This document shows, in pieces, positions 1 to 4,285 of a stretch of 5,275 bases of DNA (positions within the stretch are counted from its first letter, which is position 1; each line of letters starts with the position of its first letter). The notes beneath the pieces are model-generated. The model had not been told where the DNA came from. It worked only from the letters and a program-made list of their open reading frames with translations, and made no database searches. The position numbers were made by a program, and so were the translations under genes. This DNA comes from Minisyncoccota bacterium (GTDB lineage Bacteria; Patescibacteriota; Minisyncoccia; Minisyncoccales; Minisyncoccaceae): NCBI GenBank assembly GCA_028704295.1, contig JAQVLF010000037.1, positions 1 through 5,275 of the forward strand, read 5' to 3'.

Positions 1-876
1 GTCTCCTGCAAGATAAGTTGGCTTTTTATCTCTTTTAACTAAAACTCTATCTCTAATATCTCCAAATTCTTTTGCTTTAAAAAATACTGCTCCATCCTCC
101 TCATAAGTTAACTCTTTCTTTTTTAAAAACTCTAAAACCTTCTCAACTCTTTTATTCTCATAAAGCCATGTTTCTGAAAACCATTCATTGTAGTTAATGT
201 TCATTTTTTCAACAGTAGCCTTTATCATTTCTTTTAAAATAATATATGCTGCCCATTTCCCAATCTTGTAAGGATCTTTTTCATCTCCTAGTCTATTATG
301 CAGAAAATCAATGTATTCACCTTGATATTTTGCTTCATCATCTTTTAAAACAGAATGTCCTAATGCTAAAATTTGGTTTCCATAATCATTAATATAATAT
401 GCTTTTTCTGTATTAAATCCTGCTTTAATTAAAACATTTGCCAAAGTGTCTCCAAAAGGACCCCCTCTTGCATTTCCAACGGTTAATGGTCCTGTTGGAT
501 TGGCTGACACAAATTCAACCTGAACCTTTTTTCCTTTCCCTAAATCTAAATTTCCAAAGCTTTCTCTCTTTTTTAAAATTTCATTAATTAAATCATTAAA
601 ACATTTCTTGTTTAAAAAGATGTTAATAAAGCCGGGAGGCAAAACTTCAACTTTATCAAAAACTTTCTTTCCTTCTCTTTCAATTCTTTGTTTAAGTTTT
701 TCCCCGATTTCCATTGGATTTAATCCCATCTTTTTTCCTATCTCAAGAGCAATGCTTAAAGAATAATCTCCGTGCTTTCTATCTTTTGATTTTGAAACCT
801 GAAAATCAAGCTCTTCAAAGCCTTCTTTTTTTAATGATTTAATAATTATTTTTTTAATTTCGTTTCTGATTAACAT
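1..876 (-). CDS. argS: Arginine--tRNA ligase, N-terminal half (cut by the window edge)
   Basis: Class I aminoacyl-tRNA synthetase that charges tRNA-Arg with arginine in the cytoplasm. The 292 visible residues cover the N-terminal additional domain (about 1-85, with HGDYSLSIAL) and the start of the Rossmann catalytic core. The ANPTGPLTVGNARGG segment holds the HIGH-type ATP-binding motif, here TVGN at residues 132-135. AYYINDYGNQ and, at the edge, RDRVLVKRDKKPTYLAGD are also typical ArgRS motifs. The KMSKS loop and the anticodon-binding DALR domain lie beyond the edge, since the family is usually about 550 residues. The ATG at 874-876 is preceded by AAGGA with 7 bases between (minus strand; plus-strand 884-888), one of the few clear Shine-Dalgarno sites in the window. 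No convincing promoter of its own was found, so it may be read from the toxin gene upstream. The frame was checked over most of its length and is unbroken. Confidence 0.95.
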   Translation of the reverse strand, partial: MLIRNEIKKIIIKSLKKEGFEELDFQVSKSKDRKHGDYSLSIALEIGKKMGLNPMEIGEKLKQRIEREGKKVFDKVEVLPPGFINIFLNKKCFNDLINEILKKRESFGNLDLGKGKKVQVEFVSANPTGPLTVGNARGGPFGDTLANVLIKAGFNTEKAYYINDYGNQILALGHSVLKDDEAKYQGEYIDFLHNRLGDEKDPYKIGKWAAYIILKEMIKATVEKMNINYNEWFSETWLYENKRVEKVLEFLKKKELTYEEDGAVFFKAKEFGDIRDRVLVKRDKKPTYLAGD

Positions 877-886
877 GTATTTATCC

Positions 887-915
887 TTGACAATAAAATT
901 TTATATTGGTATAAT
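887..915 (+). promoter_or_regulatory. Exact-consensus sigma70-type promoter
   Basis: TTGACA (887-892), a 17-bp spacer, and TATAAT (910-915), preceded by TGG (907-909), an extended -10. All twelve hexamer bases and the spacing match the consensus. Transcription should start near 922. The spacer contains a 12-bp AT-only palindrome, ATAAAATTTTAT (893-904), which could be chance in an AT-rich sequence. The -35 box overlaps the argS ribosome binding site on the other strand. No plus-strand gene follows directly; a terminator at 947-976 does. Confidence 0.7.
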
Positions 916-921
916 CTAAAT

Positions 922-976
922 ATAAATTTTTGCCTTCGGGCTCCGAGGCCTTCCTGAAAAGGAAGGCCGTTTTTAT
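922..976 (+). ncRNA. Predicted short RNA of about 50 nt
   Basis: This is inferred from a consensus promoter ending at 915 and an intrinsic terminator ending near 976, with no reading frame between. The predicted RNA has a small hairpin with a UUCG tetraloop (GCC-UUCG-GGC, 932-941), then the terminator hairpin. A competing fold pairs 932-939 with 943-949 (7 bp, one bulged U). It would take the first bases of the terminator stem, so the two folds exclude each other in part. The RNA would be antisense to the 3' tip of the toxin pseudogene (stop codon 973-975) and would run divergently from argS. It could be a small regulatory RNA, a transcription block, or a relic. Expression is not shown by the sequence. 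Confidence 0.4.
947..976 (+). terminator. Intrinsic terminator of the short transcription unit
   Basis: GGCCTTCC (947-954) pairs perfectly with GGAAGGCC (961-968). T955-A960 adds a ninth pair closing a GAAA tetraloop. GTTTTTAT (969-976) follows. On the minus strand the hairpin is not followed by a T-run, so it should act on plus-strand transcription only. The T-run overlaps the end of the toxin pseudogene. Confidence 0.75.
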
Positions 977-1354
977 ATCATTTTTTTAAAATGTTCTTTT
1001 ATTAAATTAAAGTCCTTTTTAGAGATAATGTCAATTTTACGCAATAATCTTTTGTTGCTTATTGTTCTCGCCTGCAAACAGGCAACACACATATTATCTC
1101 CTAAATTATAATAAGCTTCCAACCTTCTTCTTGCTGGTAAAAGGTAAAATAAAAAGTGTATCCTTGCTTATTTTCTTCAAAATTAAAATTGGCCTTTCAA
1201 AATTACTATTTTTGCCAGCCATTTCTCTGCCAATATTAAAACCCATACTAGCCCACCATATTTCTCTATTCTTACAATAAATGCAAGACTTTTTCCTATT
1301 TAATTGCTTTTTCTTTTTGTTCCAATCGTCAAACTGTTTTTCTATAAAATTCAT
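973..1354 (-). pseudogene. PemK/MazF-like toxin gene, frameshifted
   Basis: MazF/PemK proteins are ribonuclease toxins that cleave mRNA. The first reading frame shows an N-terminal DDWNKKKKQL, a CxxC pair (CIYC), then the family core REIWWASMGFNIGREMAGK and RPILILKKISKDTLFILPFTSKKKVGS. It then stops at 1106. The following frame, down to a stop at 973-975, continues the family: YYNLGDN, then ARTISNKRLLRKID (the usual SQIRTIxxKRL region), then ISKKDFNLIKEHF. Dropping one base of the AA at plus-strand 1113-1114 joins them as KKKVGS-YYNLGD. The start at 1354 is preferred because homologues begin near the DxWN region and a promoter places transcription there. An upstream in-frame ATG at 1408 would add 18 residues (144 restored codons instead of 126). 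No antitoxin gene is adjacent. Alternatives are a sequencing error, or a truncated inactive protein ending at 1106. Confidence 0.8.
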
Positions 1355-1361
1355 TGGCGAT

Positions 1362-1390
1362 ATTTTAACATAAACAAAAGTTACAGACAA
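1362..1390 (-). promoter_or_regulatory. Possible promoter of the toxin gene giving a leaderless mRNA
   Basis: On the minus strand, TTGTCT (1390-1385), a 17-bp spacer, and TAAAAT (1367-1362). The ATG at 1354 begins 8 bases past the -10 box, so transcription would start at or next to the start codon. No Shine-Dalgarno sequence precedes it. This pattern supports 1354 as the true start. The boxes are imperfect matches in AT-rich DNA, so this is tentative. Confidence 0.35.
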
Positions 1391-1416
1391 CTCCATTTCT
1401 TTCTCCATTTCTTTTC

Positions 1417-1445
1417 TTTACTATAACGAATTATTGATATAGTAT
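1417..1445 (+). promoter_or_regulatory. Possible smpB promoter, leaderless arrangement
   Basis: TTTACT (1417-1422), a 17-bp spacer, and TAGTAT (1440-1445; an overlapping TATAGT is at 1438-1443). The expected start site, about 7 bases on, coincides with the smpB ATG at 1452. No Shine-Dalgarno sequence lies upstream, so the mRNA would be leaderless. This would be the promoter for the whole smpB-ssrA-infC-rpmI-rplT cluster. Neither box is strong. Confidence 0.3.
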
Positions 1446-1451
1446 AAAACC

Positions 1452-1904
1452 ATGGCAGTTTTAGCAGAAAATAGAAAGCTTAAATTTGAATATGAAATCT
1501 TGGAAACTTTTGAAGCAGGCATTGAGCTTTTAGGTTTCGAAGTAAAAAGTCTTAGACAAAAAGGCGTAAATTTAGCTGCAACATATGTTTTAATAACCGA
1601 AAAGGCAGAAGCTTTTTGGATAGGCGCTAAAATACTTCCGTATCAGCCAAATAACATATATGTTGAGTACAATCCACAAAGGGATAGAAAACTCTTATTA
1701 AAAAAGAAAGAAATCAACTATTTATTAGGCAAAACTCAAGAGAAAAGCTTGACTTTAATGCCATTTATGCTTTATACTAAAAGAGGCTTCATAAAAATGG
1801 AGCTTGCTCTTGTTCGTGGTAAAAAGAAGCACGACAAGAGAGAATCTATTAAAAAAAGAGAAGTTGATAGAAAGATAAAAAGCGAAATGAAATCAAGGGG
1901 GTGA
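1452..1904 (+). CDS. smpB: SsrA-binding protein SmpB
   Basis: SmpB binds the tRNA-like part of tmRNA and brings it to stalled ribosomes for trans-translation in the cytoplasm. The 150 residues match the family in order: AENRKLKFEYEILETFEAGI, GFEVKSLRQKGVNL, the middle segment ending with NPQRDRKLLLKKKEI, GKTQEKSLTLMP, and KMELALVRGKKKHDKRES. The basic C-terminal tail (about 130-150) normally inserts into the empty mRNA channel. Length is typical. The ATG has no Shine-Dalgarno sequence. Its partner RNA gene ssrA begins inside it: the last codons AGG GGG TGA supply the 5' acceptor strand of tmRNA (1897-1903). The two are probably transcribed together, and 5' processing of tmRNA would cut this message just before its stop codon. 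The UGA stop shows that UGA is not a sense codon here. Confidence 0.97.
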   Translation: MAVLAENRKLKFEYEILETFEAGIELLGFEVKSLRQKGVNLAATYVLITEKAEAFWIGAKILPYQPNNIYVEYNPQRDRKLLLKKKEINYLLGKTQEKSLTLMPFMLYTKRGFIKMELALVRGKKKHDKRESIKKREVDRKIKSEMKSRG

Positions 1905-2248
1905 ATTCGCCTCGACAGCAGTTTGACAAAAATATGCAAGTTGAGTTCTTGTTCTCACAAAAAAACAAGAAACAAAAACAACTGGAAACTTATTCAGTCA
2001 AAAAGAGTTAGCATTTGCTTAAACTCCATCCATCCCGAGTATTCTCGCTAGGCGGGTAATGGGTGTCAAACTTTGCGAGAGTAGATATTGTTATTGATTT
2101 AGGCAACCATATCGAAAATAATACTAAATCTAGCATTAAAGGTTTTGCTTAATTTAATACTTTAATGTGAAATAATAAATTAAGACAAACTTGTAGATAT
2201 ATTTTTGAAGATAATTTCTGGACGCGAGCTCACTGCTCGCCACCTCCA
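1897..2248 (+). ncRNA. ssrA: Transfer-messenger RNA (tmRNA)
   Basis: tmRNA rescues ribosomes stalled on broken mRNA and tags the product for proteolysis. The acceptor stem pairs 1897-1903 (GGGGGUG) with 2241-2247 (CACCUCC). It includes G1899.U2245, the G3.U wobble recognised by alanyl-tRNA synthetase. The discriminator is A2248 and CCA is not encoded (CTA follows). The T arm is 2224-2228/2236-2240. P2 pairs 1927-1934/2200-2207 and 1935-1942/2188-2195, with a 4-nt bulge. Pseudoknot 1 is UGAG/CUCA (1942-1945/1954-1957) crossed by 1946-1953/1964-1971, with an A-rich loop. P5 pairs 2005-2009/2022-2026 over the tag stop codon. Pseudoknot 2 is 2027-2037/2053-2065 with 2040-2048/2075-2083. Pseudoknot 3 is 2084-2092/2105-2113 with 2096-2102/2124-2130. 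Pseudoknot 4 is 2134-2141/2160-2167 with 2148-2156/2176-2184. Length is 352 nt, normal for a one-piece tmRNA. The 7-nt T loop (CUCACUG) is unlike the usual UUCRA form. Confidence 0.95.
1984..2022 (+). other. tmRNA proteolysis-tag reading frame
   Basis: GGA AAC TTA TTC AGT CAA AAA GAG TTA GCA TTT GCT TAA encodes GNLFSQKELAFA and a stop. With the alanine carried by tmRNA the tag would be (A)GNLFSQKELAFA. The C-terminal ELAFA fits the usual hydrophobic-Ala degron (ALAA, YAFA in other bacteria). GGA is chosen as resume codon because it lies 12 nt after pseudoknot 1, close to the usual distance, and there is an A at position -4. A glycine resume codon is known from the Bacillus tag. The end of the tag is firm; the exact resume codon is inferred. 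Confidence 0.75.
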
Positions 2249-2255
2249 CTAATAA

Positions 2256-2762
2256 ATGAATAAACCATTAATAAACCAACAAATTAGAGCAAGAGAAGTA
2301 AGGATTGTAGATGAAAACGGAGTGCAGCTCGGTATTATTGATACAAGAGAAGCGCTCAGAATGGCAAAAGAGCGCGGTTTAGACTTGATTCAAGTGACAG
2401 AAAAAGTAGATCCTCCAGTGTGCAAAATTGGCGACTATGGCAAATATCTTTATTCTTTAAAGAAAAAGGATAAAAAGATTAAGCCAAAAGGAGGAGGTTT
2501 AAAAAACATTAGATTATCTTTTAATATTTCAGACAATGATTTGAACACAAGAGCAAAAAACGCTCTTAAATTCTTAAATGATAAAGATAAGGTAAGAATT
2601 GATTTAAGGCTAAAAGGAAGACAGCGCGGATTAGAAGATGTCGGAAAGGACAAAATCAATAAATTTCTAGAAACGATTAAATCTCAAGGAGTAGAGATAA
2701 AAATAGAAAAAGAATTAAAAAAAGAGCCGAAAGGTTTCACAATGATAATATCAAAGAAATAA
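2256..2762 (+). CDS. infC: Translation initiation factor IF-3
   Basis: IF-3 binds the 30S subunit, keeps it apart from 50S and checks initiator tRNA pairing. The 168 residues show the N-terminal domain (1-68: INQQIRAREVRIVDENGVQLG, TREALRMAKERGLDLIQV, PPVCKIGDYGKYLY). A lysine-rich linker follows (69-82), then the C-terminal domain (83-168: DLNTRAKNALKFLNDKDKVRIDLRLKGRQ). In the GRExxH region the usual histidine is absent (GRQRGLED). An in-frame TAA at 2253-2255 fixes ATG 2256 as the first possible start. Many bacteria start infC with AUU or another rare codon for self-control; this one uses AUG. There is no Shine-Dalgarno sequence: the preceding bases are the tmRNA 3' acceptor strand (CACCTCC), which resembles the anti-Shine-Dalgarno instead. 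Next comes rpmI, 4 bases on, in the classic infC-rpmI-rplT order. Confidence 0.97.
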   Translation: MNKPLINQQIRAREVRIVDENGVQLGIIDTREALRMAKERGLDLIQVTEKVDPPVCKIGDYGKYLYSLKKKDKKIKPKGGGLKNIRLSFNISDNDLNTRAKNALKFLNDKDKVRIDLRLKGRQRGLEDVGKDKINKFLETIKSQGVEIKIEKELKKEPKGFTMIISKK

Positions 2763-2766
2763 AGGT

Positions 2767-2964
2767 ATGAAATATAAGCAAAAAACAAGAAAAGCAATTA
2801 CAAAAAGATTTAAAGTGACAAAAAGTGGCAAAGTTTTAAGAATGCCTACTGGACAAGACCATCTTTTATCTAAACAGTCAGGAGCTAAACGAAGACGTTT
2901 AAGAAAAATGGTTGAAGTTGCAGAAGCTGAAGCAAAGAAAATTAAGAAGTTGTTAAAGATATAA
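2767..2964 (+). CDS. rpmI: Large ribosomal subunit protein bL35
   Basis: Small basic 50S protein of 65 residues, the usual family length. It opens with KYKQKTRKAITKRFKVTKSGKV, the bL35 signature that contacts 23S rRNA, and continues with the HLLSKQSGAKRRRLRK segment. The C-terminal part is a lysine- and glutamate-rich helix (about 49-65). The start is 4 bases after the infC stop. AAAGG overlaps that stop but sits only one base from the ATG, so it is poorly placed as a ribosome binding site and translation is probably coupled to infC. rplT follows after 4 bases. No L20-type leader structure was noticed. Confidence 0.95.
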   Translation: MKYKQKTRKAITKRFKVTKSGKVLRMPTGQDHLLSKQSGAKRRRLRKMVEVAEAEAKKIKKLLKI

Positions 2965-2968
2965 ACAT

Positions 2969-3313
2969 ATGGTTAGAGTCAAAAGAGGTGTACAATCACA
3001 AAAAAGAAAAAAAAATATATTGAAACAAGCTAAAGGTTTCAAATGGACAAGAAGCAGTTGTTTTAGAGCAGCAAAACAAGCATTAATGAAAGCTTGGAGC
3101 TATGCTTATAGAGATAGAAAGAATAGAAAGAGGGAAAGAAGACAATTATGGCAAATTAGAATTAATGCAGTTTGCAAAGAAAATAATATTTCATACAACA
3201 AGTTCATTGCAGGATTAAAGAAAAACAACATTGAATTAGATAGAAAAGTTTTAGCAGATCTTGCAAACAACAACCCTGAGATATTTAATGAAATCTTAGC
3301 TAAAGTAAAATAA
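2969..3313 (+). CDS. rplT: Large ribosomal subunit protein bL20
   Basis: Early-assembling 50S protein that binds 23S rRNA. In some bacteria it also represses the infC-rpmI-rplT operon. The 114 residues are close to the usual 115-120. Seen in order: RVKRGVQSQKRKKNILKQAKGF (extended basic tail), FRAAKQALMKAWSYAYRDRKNRKRERRQLWQIRINAV (long central helices), then SYNKFIAGLKKNNIELDRKVLADLA, the conserved C-terminal fold. There is no Shine-Dalgarno sequence before the ATG, and the 4-base gap suggests coupling to rpmI. It is the last gene of the plus-strand cluster, with a terminator 10 bases downstream. Confidence 0.97.
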   Translation: MVRVKRGVQSQKRKKNILKQAKGFKWTRSSCFRAAKQALMKAWSYAYRDRKNRKRERRQLWQIRINAVCKENNISYNKFIAGLKKNNIELDRKVLADLANNNPEIFNEILAKVK

Positions 3314-3315
3314 TA

Positions 3316-3349
3316 TTAAAAAGCACGACTACATTAAGTCGTGTTTTTT
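3316..3349. terminator. Bidirectional intrinsic terminator between converging operons
   Basis: CACGACT (3324-3330) pairs perfectly with AGTCGTG (3337-3343) around a 6-base loop. On the plus strand six T's follow (3344-3349), ending the rplT transcript. On the minus strand the hairpin is followed by GCTTTTTAA (3323-3315), serving the pilin-like gene that stops at 3367. A and T runs on both sides can extend the stem. Confidence 0.85.
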
Positions 3350-3366
3350 GTTTCTTCATTTTTAAT

Positions 3367-3901
3367 TTATTTACTAGACAATTCTTCGATTCTTTGATTA
3401 TATTCCCCCTCTGAAATTAAACCTTTACCTAATAAAGAATTTAGGCCTGCAATGTAGTTTTGTTTGATTTGTGAAGATGATAAAGCTGCGTTATATATTC
3501 TAACATCATCAATTGTAGTACTTGTATAAACATCGCTTCTTCCGATTAATAAAGGATTTGTCGCGCTTAAATTATCACCTGCACTTGTATCTTGATTAAT
3601 ATACTGACCGTCGGAATACATTTTAGTCGTACTACCATTTCTTGTTATAGTTACGAAATGCCATCCATCAGAAAACGTATTAGATTCTATATTTGCACCA
3701 AAGGCTCCACCAGCATCTGTCGCTTGAAGAAATGCCACTCTATTAGTATAATCACTCCTTCGACATAAACCCCATGTATGAGCTAAAGCCTCTGTCGTCA
3801 TTCCCTTTGTTATAATTCCTGACCATATATTAGAACTAGAAATTGGAAATTTTATCCAAACACTTATAGTAAAATCTTTTGTGCCGAAGATCAATCCGTC
3901 A
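3367..3901 (-). pseudogene. Out-of-frame C-terminal part of the LamG pilin-like gene
   Basis: This stretch continues the LamG (concanavalin A-like lectin) fold begun in the gene just upstream, but in another frame. It shows DGLIFGTKDFTISVWIKFP, a GIITKGM strand, SDGWHFVTITRNGSTTKMYSDGQ, LLIGRSD and TIDDVRIYNAALSSSQIKQNY, all typical of LamG jelly-roll domains. The tail LLGKGLISEGEYNQRIEEL resembles a SHOCT-like C-terminal motif. A TTG at 3922-3924 could be taken for a start, but it gives a protein without a signal or pilin segment, and no ribosome binding site is evident. The better reading is one ancestral gene of 301 codons (4285 to 3367 less 13 bp) split by the repeat at 3898-3923. Confidence 0.85.
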
Positions 3902-3923
3902 CTATTTCCTGTCACTATTTCCA
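3898..3923. repeat. 13-bp tandem duplication that breaks the pilin-like gene
   Basis: GTCACTATTTCC occurs at 3898-3909 and again at 3911-3922, a period of 13 bp with one differing base per unit (T3910, A3923). Thirteen is not a multiple of three, so the second copy shifts the frame. With one copy removed the coding strand reads SFGNSDGLIFGTKDF, an unbroken LamG sequence. With both copies it reads SFGNSDRK and stops. Confidence 0.9.
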
Positions 3924-4285
3924 AAACTAATATAGTCTGTTAAGCCATCAAAACTTAAACATTTTGTTGAAACACAATCATTTCTACCTCTAAGCTTAGG
4001 AGTTCCAACTGCTGTTCCGTTATTGATGCCTGATTCATCCTTCACGTAATTACTAGTTGTTGGTATTTCAGTATTAAGGTAAGTATCGGGAATATTATCA
4101 AACGTCCATTCCGAAACTAAATTTAAAAGCATTGAGTTTTGAACGTTTGAAGAAAAAGCTTTAGCGCGAGCAAATGTTGCATTATTAACAGACGAAGAAA
4201 CGGTTACCATAATAACTCCTGCAATAACTCCTATGATAACTATTACCACAAGAAGCTCAATTAGTGTAAAGGATTTATTCTTCAT
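3902..4285 (-). CDS. Type IV pilin-like protein with LamG domain, truncated by frameshift
   Basis: Surface protein of the type IV pilin/pseudopilin class. The N-terminus MKNKSFTLIELLVVIVIIGVI holds the prepilin peptidase site before F6, with Glu at mature position 5, followed by one hydrophobic helix to about residue 30. Serine replaces the usual glycine before the cleavage site. From about residue 55 a LamG-type lectin domain begins (LVSEWTFDN, VKDESGINNGTAVGTP, then KCLSFDGLTDYISFG), with two cysteines at CVSTKC that could pair. The frame ends at 127 residues because of a 13-bp duplication; the rest of the domain continues out of frame. The ATG overlaps the end of the upstream gene by 11 bases (ATGAAGAATAA) and has no Shine-Dalgarno sequence, so translation is likely coupled. 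Such proteins are often linked to attachment; the ligand cannot be read from the sequence. Confidence 0.85.
   Translation of the reverse strand: MKNKSFTLIELLVVIVIIGVIAGVIMVTVSSSVNNATFARAKAFSSNVQNSMLLNLVSEWTFDNIPDTYLNTEIPTTSNYVKDESGINNGTAVGTPKLRGRNDCVSTKCLSFDGLTDYISFGNSDRK

Noticed and set aside
1070..1083. Hairpin GCCTG-CAAA-CAGGC
   Set aside because: The stem is only 5 bp, has no T-run on either side, and lies inside the coding part of the toxin pseudogene. Chance is the simplest explanation.
1062..1280. 72-codon plus-strand open frame with a hydrophobic-looking product
   Set aside because: It is antisense to the MazF-like gene, whose product matches a known family. The hydrophobic, lysine-rich translation is what AT-rich antisense sequence usually gives, and no ribosome binding site was seen.
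1864..1893. Possible ssrA promoter inside smpB (TTGATA, 18 bp, TGAAAT)
   Set aside because: The -10 box is poor, and it ends only 3 bases before the mature tmRNA 5' end, too close for a normal start. Co-transcription with smpB fits better.
1921..1925. Alternative P2 pairing GUUUG (1921-1925) with CAAAC (2186-2190)
   Set aside because: It conflicts with a much longer P2 helix (1927-1942 with 2188-2207) that gives 16 pairs and the expected layout.
2450..2659. 69-codon minus-strand open frame
   Set aside because: It lies wholly inside infC on the opposite strand and resembles no family I know.
3367..3924. Separate 185-residue LamG protein starting at TTG 3922
   Set aside because: It would lack the signal and pilin segment and the first LamG strands. 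The 13-bp duplication explains the split fully.
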